Source of the DNA: an uncultured Pirellula sp.
Lineage (GTDB): Bacteria; Planctomycetota; Planctomycetia; Pirellulales; Pirellulaceae
Assembly (NCBI GenBank): GCA_903930765.1
Contig: CAIYZV010000117.1
Span: 1-45,864, forward strand
Direction of reading: 5' to 3'
DNA length: 45,864 nucleotides
Each line of letters starts with the position of its first letter. The first letter of the stretch is position 1. Below, in pieces: positions 24,675 to 33,893 of the stretch. The notes beneath the pieces were generated by a model. The model was given only the letters and a program-made list of their open reading frames with translations. It had not been told where the DNA came from and ran no database searches. A program made the position numbers and the translations under genes.

Positions 24675-25724
24675 ATGAGCGATCCGTTTGTGACATGCCT
24701 GCGTCCAAGACTCGGTTCTCCAATGACCTCTGAATTTCCTTATTTGGTCGATCAATACCAGCGGGTGCACACATCGCTGCGTGTATCTGTTACCGATGCG
24801 TGCAACATCCGTTGCCGTTACTGCATGCCGGAAAAGGTGAATGGTTTTCTCCCCAGCGATCGCTTGCTCGATTTCGAATCGATTGTCAGGGTTGTTTCTG
24901 TACTTGGTCGGGCTGGAATTGAGAAGGTGCGGTTGACGGGGGGGGAGCCCCTGATGCGTCCTGATCTGCCTCGATTGGTCGGGATGCTGTCACGGATTTC
25001 AAGTATCCGTCAACTAGCGATGACCACCAATGGCATGATGCTCGCGGAGTCGATCGATGCGTTGGTTGCTGCAGGACTAACCCATGTGAATATCTCGCTC
25101 GATACCTTGCGGGAGAAGGGGTTTCAGCAGATTTCGCGGCGGGATGGTTTGGATCGAGTACTCCGCGGCATTGATGCTGCTGTTCGAAGCCCTCTTCAAG
25201 TGCGATTGAATGCGTTGGTCCTGCGAGGGATCAATCTTGAGGATGTGATTCCACTGGTGCGTTTCGCGAGGGAGCAAGGTGTTGTCATTCGGTTCATCGA
25301 GTTTATGCCCCTCGATGCGGATCGTGCATGGAGCGAGTCGCAGGTGGTTTCGGGAGAGGAGTTGCGCGGAATCGTCGAGCATGAGTTTGGAGAGCTAAAG
25401 CCGGTTGTTTCGGCCGATCTATCCCAGCCATCGCGGGACTTTCAGTTTACGGACGGGACGGGTGGAATTGGGTTCATTGACCCGGTTTCTCAACCATTCT
25501 GCAAGGATTGCAACCGATTGCGGTTGACGGCGGACGGTAAGTTTCGAAACTGCCTGTTTGGACGGCAGGAATGGGATGTCCGTGGGCCGGTGATGCTGGG
25601 TGCGTCCGACGCGGAGATTCATCGGCTTGCGATGGATTGCATACGAGCAAAATTTGCATCCCATGGAATCTCCGATAGCGGATTTTCGCCGCCCGAGCGC
25701 GCCATGTACCAAATCGGCGGGTAG
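24675..25724 (+). CDS. moaA: GTP 3',8-cyclase
   Basis: Radical-SAM enzyme that begins molybdopterin synthesis by rearranging GTP. The N-terminal 4Fe-4S site is CNIRCRYC (Cys43, Cys47, Cys50), followed by RLTGGEPLMRPDL. The C-terminal second cluster is CKDCNRLRLTADGKFRNC, and the protein ends in the functionally important Gly-Gly (YQIGG, 345-349). Length of 349 is typical. ATG at 24675 is used; a Met at residue 17 (24723) is possible, and neither has a good Shine-Dalgarno. No other molybdenum cofactor genes are adjacent, so the pathway must be scattered. Confidence 0.95.
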   Translation: MSDPFVTCLRPRLGSPMTSEFPYLVDQYQRVHTSLRVSVTDACNIRCRYCMPEKVNGFLPSDRLLDFESIVRVVSVLGRAGIEKVRLTGGEPLMRPDLPRLVGMLSRISSIRQLAMTTNGMMLAESIDALVAAGLTHVNISLDTLREKGFQQISRRDGLDRVLRGIDAAVRSPLQVRLNALVLRGINLEDVIPLVRFAREQGVVIRFIEFMPLDADRAWSESQVVSGEELRGIVEHEFGELKPVVSADLSQPSRDFQFTDGTGGIGFIDPVSQPFCKDCNRLRLTADGKFRNCLFGRQEWDVRGPVMLGASDAEIHRLAMDCIRAKFASHGISDSGFSPPERAMYQIGG

Positions 25725-25792
25725 CCTTCGTTAAAATCGTTGCCGGGTCAATTGCAGACCCTTGGGTTTAGCAGGAAAGAAAGATACTTCGA

Positions 25793-26812
25793 ATGAGAAA
25801 TTACGATGTGTGTGGGCTAGGGAACGCAGTGGTCGACATATTCCTGGAGCTTGAGGAGGCCGAATTCGGTGGTCTGGGCTTTGAAAAGGGAACGATGCGG
25901 TTAGTCGATCTCCAAGAGCAGCAGCAACTGCTCGAGCGGTTCACCGATATGCCCCATGAATTGCAATTGGTCAGCGGTGGATCGGTGGCGAACTCCATCA
26001 TCGGTCTGTCGCAGTTGGGTGGCCGTGGCGCGTTTATCGGATGCGTTGGGGACGACCGATACGGGCTTCACTATGTCGAAGAGTTCCAAACGCTCCGTAT
26101 TAACATCGGAAATCCGGTGATCTTCGGTCAATCGACGGGTACATGCGTCGCATTGATCACCACCGATGCCGAGCGAACGATGCGCACCTGTTTGGGCGTT
26201 TCGAGTCATCTTTCCGACAAGCATGTCGATGAAGAGCGCATTGCGAAATCGACGTGGTTGTTCATCGAAGGTTACGTGTTTGCGAATCCGGAGACCGGGC
26301 AACATGCGATTCGAAAAGCCATCGACATCGCGAAGCATCACGGGACCAAGGTGGCTGTGACCTGTTCCGAAGCATTTGTCCCATCGGTTTTCGGCGATGC
26401 GTTTCATAATGCTTTGAAGAGCACCGACCTGTTGTTTTGCAATGCACCTGAATCGCAAGCCATTACCTCGACCGAAACGAGCACGGCGGCTTTTCATGCG
26501 TTGCGTGGTATGGTGCCCAATTGCGTTGTCACCGACGGACCGCATGGAGCCTTCGTGCGGTTCGATGGTGAAGAGGTTCACGTTCCTGCGTTCCCATGCC
26601 ATCCCAAGGATTTGACCGGTGCAGGGGATATGTTTGCAGGTGCGTTTCTCTATGGAATTACCCATGGCTACTCCCCTGCGGTTGCTGCACGCGGAGCGAA
26701 TTTCTTGTGTTCCAAAGTGATCAGCCAGATTGGTGCGAGATTGCAGCTGGATGCGTCGCCCCTTTGGGAAGAGGGAATTGAAGTGAATCGAGCCGACGAC
26801 GTTGGCGGCTGA
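25793..26812 (+). CDS. PfkB-family carbohydrate/nucleoside kinase (adenosine kinase-like)
   Basis: Ribokinase-fold phosphotransferase of 339 residues. It begins with the substrate-binding strand YDVCGLGNAVVDIF (4-17), has the first PfkB signature region GGSVANSIIGLSQLGGRGAFIG (about 62-83), and the second signature DLTGAGDMFAGAFLYG near residue 275, where the Asp is the catalytic base. The NAVVD and GGSVAN features resemble the adenosine kinase-like branch that is widespread in bacteria, but ribokinase or other sugar substrates cannot be excluded. It ends 14 bases from the convergent response-regulator gene. Confidence 0.88.
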   Translation: MRNYDVCGLGNAVVDIFLELEEAEFGGLGFEKGTMRLVDLQEQQQLLERFTDMPHELQLVSGGSVANSIIGLSQLGGRGAFIGCVGDDRYGLHYVEEFQTLRINIGNPVIFGQSTGTCVALITTDAERTMRTCLGVSSHLSDKHVDEERIAKSTWLFIEGYVFANPETGQHAIRKAIDIAKHHGTKVAVTCSEAFVPSVFGDAFHNALKSTDLLFCNAPESQAITSTETSTAAFHALRGMVPNCVVTDGPHGAFVRFDGEEVHVPAFPCHPKDLTGAGDMFAGAFLYGITHGYSPAVAARGANFLCSKVISQIGARLQLDASPLWEEGIEVNRADDVGG

Positions 26813-26826
26813 GTTGGTGAAACGTT

Positions 26827-27459
26827 CTAGATCAACTGCCGACGAACAGCCCAAACGGCGGCTTGGGTCCGATCATTCACGCCAACCTTTCTCAAAATGT
26901 GTTGCACGTGTTCCTTGACGGTTTCATAACTGATCTCGAGAGCTTGCGCGATCTCTTTGTTGGTACGGCCTTGCGCGAGGTGCTGGAGGACATCCCCTTC
27001 GCGTTGAGTGAGGGGTACTTCGTAATCGCTTGTCGACGGGATCGCAGCTGCGGATACAGCGATCCTGCGCAGATCGTCCTTGGTCCAGTGACTTTTTCCC
27101 TGAAGTGCCTTGTCGAGTTTCCCAAGGAAGACTTGGCGAGGATCGGATTTCAGGATGAGACCCAACGCTCCCAGTGCAGCGGCTCTCGCGGTTGCTGCCG
27201 GGTGTTCTTGTCGGGCTAGCAATAGAACCGATTGGTTCGGGTAGGTTTCACGAATCTCGCTCAACAACTCAATCGGGTCACCATCGGGGAGAAAAGTATC
27301 GATGATCACGGTATCGAAAGGCTTTTCTGCCAGATGCATTTTAGCGGCTTTGACCGATCTCGCATGATACATCACGTGATCTTCTGATTCACTCAGCCAA
27401 AGATTTAAGCCAAGCTGATCTATATCGAACGCTCCTACCAGCAAAACGACGTTAGGCAT
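26827..27459 (-). CDS. NarL/FixJ-type response regulator with degenerate receiver
   Basis: 210-residue regulator with a receiver domain (1-120) and a LuxR-type helix-turn-helix (about 148-210, TQREGDVLQHLAQGRTNKEIAQ then ISYETVKEHVQHILRKVGV). The phospho-acceptor Asp54 (TVIIDTFLPDGD) and Lys104 (LILKSD) are present. The acidic pair that binds Mg2+ near residues 8-10 is replaced by Gly-Ala (LLVGAFDID), and the switch Thr/Ser appears to be Ala82. Classical phosphorylation is therefore doubtful. An upstream GGAGG lies seven bases before ATG. No histidine kinase is adjacent; it lies downstream of the FtsK-like gene, separated by about 250 bases. Confidence 0.9.
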   Translation of the reverse strand: MPNVVLLVGAFDIDQLGLNLWLSESEDHVMYHARSVKAAKMHLAEKPFDTVIIDTFLPDGDPIELLSEIRETYPNQSVLLLARQEHPAATARAAALGALGLILKSDPRQVFLGKLDKALQGKSHWTKDDLRRIAVSAAAIPSTSDYEVPLTQREGDVLQHLAQGRTNKEIAQALEISYETVKEHVQHILRKVGVNDRTQAAVWAVRRQLI

Positions 27460-27705
27460 GGGCGCCTCCGAACTTGAATATCGACGAGGAGATGAGTCAC
27501 TGCAAATTGGCCCGGAAGGTAAACGTCAAAAAACGCTACGTTTGCGGTATAAGGTGAACTACATCTTACAGAGTTTTAATAGTGGTTGTCATGTAGCCTG
27601 AACCTTATTTCTGTTCGGATTCTTCGGGCAATCCGGTAGGGTTAGCAATTCGGCCCACGTGAAAACCATCGTCTTCAGCCGGTCAGCAACGTCGGGACTA
27701 TGCAC

Positions 27706-30700
27706 CTACGAGCGGGTCTGGTTGAGGATGCTCTCAAGCATAAAAGGCCTGAATTTTATCGATTTCCCATCGATATCATCGTGAACTAGCATGATGAACT
27801 TATCCAAGCGATTGGCGGTGTTTGAATCGATCAATTGGTTCGAATCCGCAGCGGACATTTGCGAGAGGATCCGGATCTCGATGTCTCGGAGGGAGGCGCG
27901 TGAAAGCCATCTCGAAAGGGAGGTTGCCGAATCCGCCCAGATGCAAATATGGATTCCAAGCGGCGGGCCGTCGGCAAGCAATTTGGCCAGGACGGCATCG
28001 GGTTTCATGGCGTCTCCATCGGAACCTCCGAAGGAGAAATCTTCGCTGCGTCGCAGTTCACGGAATCGGGATAGGTTCAGAATAACCACGTAGATGGCAG
28101 GATGCACCGTGGTCGGCTCAGCATTACGACGGTCGAGCTCCTCGTTGAGTTCGGCCAAGGTGAGTTCTGCATCGCGTGCGCTGGCGAGTCTCAGGCTTGC
28201 ATCGCATTCCGGTAGCCATGAGAGGACTTGTTGGACGTTCGTGTCCTCAGGACGGCAGCCATCGAGTATCACAAACTTCCCGAGGCTCGAGCCATGTAGG
28301 CGGTTCGAATCGCCAGCCTCCGCCGCTTCGGACGTCCGATAGGTGGTCCCTGCGATCCAGCTTGCGATAAGGCTAGCGACGTTTCGGTCCTCGGGCGCCA
28401 CGATCATGGCATTGCGACCAGCGTTTCTCGTGAATTGGCGCACGACAGGAGGTTCGATCGACACACTATCACCGAGAATCCATGGGATAGAAGAAGGATC
28501 GTTGGATTTGACGTCAGCGAGTGCGGATTGCATTGCGATGGCGTCCCAAGTCGCAGGTTTGTGTCCCTCGAAAATGATACGACGACCGAGCGCGTTGGTG
28601 GTGGGTGAATGCGGAACTGAAAAGTGGGGTAACGCGCTGAGCCTTTCCAATTGTTCTACTTTCTGAAGGAAAGACCCTTGGAAGTTCTGGTTGCCTTCGA
28701 TCCGCCCCCCAATCTCGTTGTAGATGCCTTGACCGGAGTGTCGCAATCGCTCTGCGGCTGTATTGTCCTCACTGAGAATGAGCATGGCATCTGAGCTATC
28801 GCATTGGAGTGCAATGCGGACAGCCATCTGAGAAAGGGTGGTTCGGGGTAAGGAATAAGCGCCGCCGAGAGTCTGAGATGCGAGAACCAAATGCATCCCG
28901 AACGATCGACCTTGACGTACGATTCGATCCATGAGCATGGATGCTTGTTGCGATAGTTTGTCATCCTCGACGAACATCTCTTGAAACTCATCGATAACGA
29001 TGAGAATCCGAGGTAATCGAATCTCCGGATGCTTCTTTTTGAGGCTGGGCAAATCCTGCACTCCCCATCCCCGAAACGCTTCCCCTCGAGCGCTCAGAAC
29101 GCGGTCTAGGTACTCGAGAGTACTGAGTCCAAATTCTCGGCGGCTTTCAATCCCGATGATATCCGCATGGGGCAACCCCAATTCCGCATAGACCTGAAAC
29201 TCGACCCCTTTTTTAAAGTCGAGCAGTACCAATCGAAGCTCTTCCGGGGAGTAATTTAGTGCGGCGCTACTGATCAGTGTGTGTAGCAAGGAAGATTTTC
29301 CGGACCCCGTCTTTCCGGCGATTAAAACGTGCTGCGAGGTTCCGGCTCCCAATCGAACCAACTGGGGGCGACCTGCATCCGATATTCCAATCGGTATCTC
29401 GAGTCCGTCGGCTGAAGAGGCCCTTTGGACTGCATGCGGTTCAGGCGCGATCGATGCAAATGGCACGATGCGTTTCCCGATATTCGTGGCGGCCATGAGA
29501 TGATGTTGCATCATGCGTGCCAGGGACGATTCGTCGGGAGGCGAAATGAGTTCCATCGGGAACGATTCCAGTTCCGCAACTTCCAGCGTCGCACGAATCG
29601 ACGCTTCTTCCTTTGAGGACTGCTCCGAACTAACGCCCCGCGCGACCTTGAGATGCAATCCGTATTCCTTAAGTTTCGTTCGGTCAGCAAAGGTTGGCCA
29701 AACGGTATTCTCAGAACATAACAAGATGACACCAACTCCGCAGCGACCGCCTGATGACAGGATCGAGCAGAGGGATTGCCACGAGTGATCATCCAGGCCG
29801 AAGGGAAAACCGGCCCAAACGATCAAGCGGTATGGGATCGCCATTGGCCCTGCATTTTGATTGTATTCGTAAAGATTGCGATAGCGATTACGGAGGCTTT
29901 GCTGGATCACGTCTTCGACGTGTCTTGCGGCGAGCGCCAATTGGTCGGCGATATGGATGGGTTGTGTCCAAACACGGTGGTTTACTAAGGCAGGATCGAC
30001 ATCGGCAACATGCATCAACCACGAGAACTTCTTCCCTAAGCCTTCGGGGTCGATGATGGTGGTTTGTAGTTTACCGGCAGGAAGGGAGGAAACCGCTCGC
30101 AAAAGGACGTTTCTGGCCACCTGTGAACCGTGTTCAACGCAATCGAAGTCTGTGGAAACCAACAACCCACCATGATGCAGCAGATCGTAGAAAATGGGCC
30201 ACGGATTGGTTTTTCTGAGACCATTGAGATAGATTTCCAAGCTTCCCAGATCACGATCGTCTGCGGGTAACGCCATCTCCGGATTGATAAAGCCGATTGG
30301 CCAAGCAAGATTTTTAGGGGATCGAGGCCATTCGCCTTTGTTGTAAACGTCCGAACGCCAGTCAGGATAATTCCCCTTCATCGATTCTCGAACCAGCGTC
30401 AACCGGTCACCGATGGCCGCGATGCCACTCGACCATTTGCGGACTGAGTTAGCTTGGGTTGCGTCGTAAGCGTCGCGTAGGGATTTCAAGCGACTCTGAT
30501 GAGACAGCGAAGCTTCCTTAGTCTCCGCATCGTGCCGAGCCTCTTGATTTTTGTGGGCGGGATTCGCCTTACCATTGATAGCGCTAAACGTCTCAACGCG
30601 TTTCTCAGCCAATGAGGATCTGGTCTGAGCGGCGGACTTAATAGCATCCTCCTTCTTGGTTCGATAATTGCTTCTTAGGTCCTCGAGCGCTCCGCGATGT

Positions 30701-31719
30701 TTGGTATCGATCTGTGTTAGGTTCTCAGCGTAGGAACGCTCCAACCTTTGTACTTCTGCGGTGAGGTTTTGATCCGCGAGCAGTCCTGCGCGTTGCAACA
30801 GAAGGTGGGTTTCCTTTTCAGAATCAACGATCTCAGGAAAAACGCGTTTTAGGGTCCTCGTTACCCATGGTGAAACCAATAATGCCAATATCCATGGCGC
30901 GACGAAGAGCGTCACTAAACCGATCGAGGCCCAAATCAACGGTGGTAACGCGGCCGAAAAAGCCACTGCAGATGCGGTACCACCGAGTAGGACTCCCAAG
31001 ATAATGAGCACTGGCAAACCAAAACTTTTAGCGAATCGGTTGGATTCCATTCGAGAAATCCCAGCAGCAAGTTCCTTTTTGCTGGTTTCGAGACTCTTTG
31101 CCACTTCCGATAGGTTTGGAATCCGCTGAATCTCGTCCGCCTTCGGATGGGGATCATGGCTAGTCCAATTGATCAAGACCGGATCTGAAGTTTTCACCCC
31201 GATCCATTCGCGGGCATGGTGCATCTGCTCGTCGAGCTGTCGCCGCTCCGCTTCCAGCTTGAGCCGGATCCCATCCCGCTTCTTGCCCGCGTCAGACTTG
31301 GCCGATTCAATCTCCGCATGAAGAGACTTGCGTTTGTTGTCGTGGTCTGTGTTGACTTTCTGTTCAGACTGCTTCAAATTCGCTTTGAATGCGGTGAGCT
31401 GCTTCTCTTCGTGATGGATGCACTCCAATGTTTTGCGTTCCGCGTCGCCTAGGCATTCATCGAGGTTCCGATCCCAATCGGTTAACGATTTGCTGGAATA
31501 GAGCTTTTGCTGCTCAAGCATTCGCGCGAAAGAGCTCTTGAATTGAGCGTTTTCCGCGTCGCAGAGTCGAGACAGATTGTCTAGTTCTAACGATCTGGAT
31601 TGAAGAAGGCGGTTCCAGCGAGAGCCGATCCCTCGTACCCACCGGGTTTGGACGCGGAGCCAATCGGTCTTTGGCACCAACTCTACATCGCCAGCCGAAT
31701 CGGATTGTTCCGCACGCAT
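27706..31719 (-). CDS. FtsK/SpoIIIE-family ATPase with EssC/EccC-like layout
   Basis: Membrane ATPase of about 1337 residues. N-terminal coiled coil (about 45-170), two hydrophobic helices (about 235-285, LPVLIILGVLLGG and LIWASIGLVTLFVAPWILALLV), a second coiled coil (about 310-445), then three ATPase-like modules. Only the middle one has intact motifs: Walker A GKTGSGKSS at 802-810, DFKKG at 834-838, Walker B LIVIDEF at 906-912 and LASQT at 946-950. The first (about 500-740) and third (about 1085-1330) keep the fold pattern but lack P-loops. This resembles type VII EssC/EccC more than chromosome-segregating FtsK; there is no gamma domain. ATG at 31719 is preferred over TTG at 31737. It follows tadC by about 70 bases. 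Confidence 0.87.
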   Translation of the reverse strand: MRAEQSDSAGDVELVPKTDWLRVQTRWVRGIGSRWNRLLQSRSLELDNLSRLCDAENAQFKSSFARMLEQQKLYSSKSLTDWDRNLDECLGDAERKTLECIHHEEKQLTAFKANLKQSEQKVNTDHDNKRKSLHAEIESAKSDAGKKRDGIRLKLEAERRQLDEQMHHAREWIGVKTSDPVLINWTSHDPHPKADEIQRIPNLSEVAKSLETSKKELAAGISRMESNRFAKSFGLPVLIILGVLLGGTASAVAFSAALPPLIWASIGLVTLFVAPWILALLVSPWVTRTLKRVFPEIVDSEKETHLLLQRAGLLADQNLTAEVQRLERSYAENLTQIDTKHRGALEDLRSNYRTKKEDAIKSAAQTRSSLAEKRVETFSAINGKANPAHKNQEARHDAETKEASLSHQSRLKSLRDAYDATQANSVRKWSSGIAAIGDRLTLVRESMKGNYPDWRSDVYNKGEWPRSPKNLAWPIGFINPEMALPADDRDLGSLEIYLNGLRKTNPWPIFYDLLHHGGLLVSTDFDCVEHGSQVARNVLLRAVSSLPAGKLQTTIIDPEGLGKKFSWLMHVADVDPALVNHRVWTQPIHIADQLALAARHVEDVIQQSLRNRYRNLYEYNQNAGPMAIPYRLIVWAGFPFGLDDHSWQSLCSILSSGGRCGVGVILLCSENTVWPTFADRTKLKEYGLHLKVARGVSSEQSSKEEASIRATLEVAELESFPMELISPPDESSLARMMQHHLMAATNIGKRIVPFASIAPEPHAVQRASSADGLEIPIGISDAGRPQLVRLGAGTSQHVLIAGKTGSGKSSLLHTLISSAALNYSPEELRLVLLDFKKGVEFQVYAELGLPHADIIGIESRREFGLSTLEYLDRVLSARGEAFRGWGVQDLPSLKKKHPEIRLPRILIVIDEFQEMFVEDDKLSQQASMLMDRIVRQGRSFGMHLVLASQTLGGAYSLPRTTLSQMAVRIALQCDSSDAMLILSEDNTAAERLRHSGQGIYNEIGGRIEGNQNFQGSFLQKVEQLERLSALPHFSVPHSPTTNALGRRIIFEGHKPATWDAIAMQSALADVKSNDPSSIPWILGDSVSIEPPVVRQFTRNAGRNAMIVAPEDRNVASLIASWIAGTTYRTSEAAEAGDSNRLHGSSLGKFVILDGCRPEDTNVQQVLSWLPECDASLRLASARDAELTLAELNEELDRRNAEPTTVHPAIYVVILNLSRFRELRRSEDFSFGGSDGDAMKPDAVLAKLLADGPPLGIHICIWADSATSLSRWLSRASLRDIEIRILSQMSAADSNQLIDSNTANRLDKFIMLVHDDIDGKSIKFRPFMLESILNQTRS

Positions 31720-31789
31720 GATGAACCTGACAGACAAAGGTGTGAAAAGGATGCCTCGGCATCCATTATACCTTCAAGTCTGCCTTCGT

Positions 31790-32767
31790 TCACTTGCCCG
31801 ACATTGCGGGGAACATATCGCGAGTCATTTGGATAGCGGCGGGACCAACCAGAACCACGAAGACGCCTGGGAAAATGAAGATGACAAGAGGGAAAATCAA
31901 CTTAACCGCTGTCTTAGCAGCTTTCTCTTCCGCGATCTGCTGTCGTTTTGTTCTCATCGACTCACTTTGAACACGAAGTGCCTGTGCGACTCCGGACCCG
32001 AATTTGTCGGCTTGGATCAGAAGGGATGCAAGCGTCCTCAGATCCTCAACCCCCGTGCGAGCGCCAAGTTCTTGGAGCACCTGCGCTCGTTTCCGTCCCA
32101 TCTGTAGGTGGAGCGTGCTCAGTTGCAACTCTTCGACCAAAACAGGATACGTCGATTTCATTTCTTCAGCGACTTTCCTAATTCCCTGGTCCAACCCCAA
32201 GCCAGCTTCGACGCTTACTACCAAGAGATCTAAACAGTCGGGAAGAGCCAGCGTGATTTGCTTTTTGCGGCCAGATCCCAATATGGAGAGGATGAACTCT
32301 GGAGCGAAGAAACCGATTCCCCCACCGAGCAATGCTCTTAAAAAGATCATCGGCGAGAACCCGGAAGTGAGCAAGCCTAATCCGCCACCGAGAACCAAGC
32401 CGCAGATGGCTCCGAGCATCTTGATGGCTAAAAACAGGTTGGCTGCTTCCTCCGCGCGAAAGCCTGCCTCGGTGAGACGCTGTTTCAACTTGCTTCGCTC
32501 AAGTTCATTCTGAGGTTGCAGGTGCTTAGACAGAGCGGGGGTTGCTCTTTCAAGAGCCTGATTCAGAAAGTCGGACGGTTTCTCCGTGTCACCGTTAACC
32601 ATCATGCGCATGCGCTCATTGATATCATCCAGACGCTTCTCAGCAACCCCTTTGGCGTCCCGGGTGAAGAAATCGGCCAAGAACCAGAAGAACGCTAGAA
32701 CCCCTAGGAATACGAAAACGGGTACAACCTGGTACAACTGGATTGCAGCTATGGGTAACTCGCACAT
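31790..32767 (-). CDS. tadC: Tad secretion inner-membrane protein, TadC-like
   Basis: 325-residue type II secretion F-family membrane protein. An N-terminal helix (about 12-32, YQVVPVFVFLGVLAFFWFLADFF), a cytoplasmic segment, a central helix pair (about 108-155) and a C-terminal helix (about 285-312) frame the F domain (GLGLDQGIRKVAEEMKSTYPVLVEEL, then GARTGVEDLRTLASLLIQADKFGSGVAQALRVQSESMRTKRQQIAEEKA). The QADKFGSG...RVQSE stretch is typical of TadC. With TadB it forms the platform on which the CpaF ATPase acts. It lies 160 bases downstream of tadB, same strand. Confidence 0.9.
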   Translation of the reverse strand: MCELPIAAIQLYQVVPVFVFLGVLAFFWFLADFFTRDAKGVAEKRLDDINERMRMMVNGDTEKPSDFLNQALERATPALSKHLQPQNELERSKLKQRLTEAGFRAEEAANLFLAIKMLGAICGLVLGGGLGLLTSGFSPMIFLRALLGGGIGFFAPEFILSILGSGRKKQITLALPDCLDLLVVSVEAGLGLDQGIRKVAEEMKSTYPVLVEELQLSTLHLQMGRKRAQVLQELGARTGVEDLRTLASLLIQADKFGSGVAQALRVQSESMRTKRQQIAEEKAAKTAVKLIFPLVIFIFPGVFVVLVGPAAIQMTRDMFPAMSGK

Positions 32768-32927
32768 GTTCGAATGACTTTCTCTATCGCTGTTGGAGGC
32801 CGTTTAAAGACCGTCAAAAAAGCGTGAAACAGAAACTCCATGAATCGCGGTAAAAGGCATGCTGAGGAGATTGATGCTCTCGGCTCCCAACCGCGATGCC
32901 TTGCCGAAATACCAAACCAACAGCCGA

Positions 32928-33890
32928 TCAGACCTTGATATCAATAATTTTCTTAATGCAGTAGGCACCGGCAATCTGCATGACGATGGCACCACCGAGC
33001 ATCCACTGCCCCATCGGATCGGTGAAGAGTTTCATGACATAGTCCTTGTTCAGAAAAAACATCATGAGAAACAAGCCGGGTGGTAACGCAAGCAGCACGA
33101 TACCCGACAGTCGGCCTTCACCGGTAAGCGCTTGTATTTGCCCTGCTAGTTTGTAGCGAGAGCGAATCAGGCGTCCGATCTTTTCCAATATCTCCGCAAG
33201 GTCGCCACCTGTTTGTCGTTGCAGGATTACCGCTGTCGCAAAGAATCGCAAATCCAAATTGGGAATGCGTTTTGCCATCGAGTCGAGCGATGTTTCTAGA
33301 GACACACCCAGGTTTTGCTCTTCGTAACAACGACCAAACTCACGTGCGATCGGATTTGCCATTTCTTGCGAGATGAGTCCGAATCCAGCTCCGATTGAAT
33401 GGCCAGCACGAAGCGACCTGCTGAGCATCTCGAGTGCCTCTGGGAGTTGCTCGTTGAATTTCGCCATCCGCTTGGCTATCTTAAACTTGAGCACAAAGAT
33501 GGGTAAAAACATCAATGGAAAACCAGCCAATGGTGCAATGAACTTAGGAATCGGCGCCACAAAGCATGCGATCGCCGCCATCCCACCGATCCCGATGCAA
33601 ATCAGCGCAAATTTCTCGACCGGTAGCTTCACATCGGCTTGCTCCAGCATTGTTGCCAAATCGATACGATTCTTGATAAGCTTTTCGATGGAAGATTCGT
33701 TGACTTCCATTGGATTCCGGAGAATCGAATTGTCATCGGCACCAGCCACTTCGTATCGGTTTTGTGCCGTCAATGAGGAGAGTCGATCCTCGACCAGACT
33801 ATCCACCGCTGGCCTGAATCCAATGGCAAACGCGCCGATAACCGAAGCCACACCTATGCCGACACAAAGAGCGATGATTGATACCAACAT
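32928..33890 (-). CDS. tadB: Tad secretion inner-membrane protein, TadB-like
   Basis: 320-residue type II secretion F-family membrane protein. There is an N-terminal helix (1-27), a middle pair (about 100-140: GIGGMAAIACFVAPIPKFIAPLAGFPLMFLPIFVL) and C-terminal helices (about 255-312). The cytoplasmic F domain carries FNEQLPEALEMLSRSLRAGHSIGAGFGLISQEMANPI and FATAVILQRQTGGDLAEILEKIGRLIRSR, the diagnostic TadB pattern. It starts three bases after the cpaF stop, so it is certainly in one transcript with cpaF. Confidence 0.92.
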   Translation of the reverse strand: MLVSIIALCVGIGVASVIGAFAIGFRPAVDSLVEDRLSSLTAQNRYEVAGADDNSILRNPMEVNESSIEKLIKNRIDLATMLEQADVKLPVEKFALICIGIGGMAAIACFVAPIPKFIAPLAGFPLMFLPIFVLKFKIAKRMAKFNEQLPEALEMLSRSLRAGHSIGAGFGLISQEMANPIAREFGRCYEEQNLGVSLETSLDSMAKRIPNLDLRFFATAVILQRQTGGDLAEILEKIGRLIRSRYKLAGQIQALTGEGRLSGIVLLALPPGLFLMMFFLNKDYVMKLFTDPMGQWMLGGAIVMQIAGAYCIKKIIDIKV

Positions 33891-33893
33891 GAA

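Noticed and set aside
27706-31719. Calling this locus a complete type VII secretion system
   Set aside because: Only an EssC/EccC-like ATPase is present. No WXG100 substrate, EccB/D/E or EsaA-like gene was found in the window, so the comparison is limited to domain layout.
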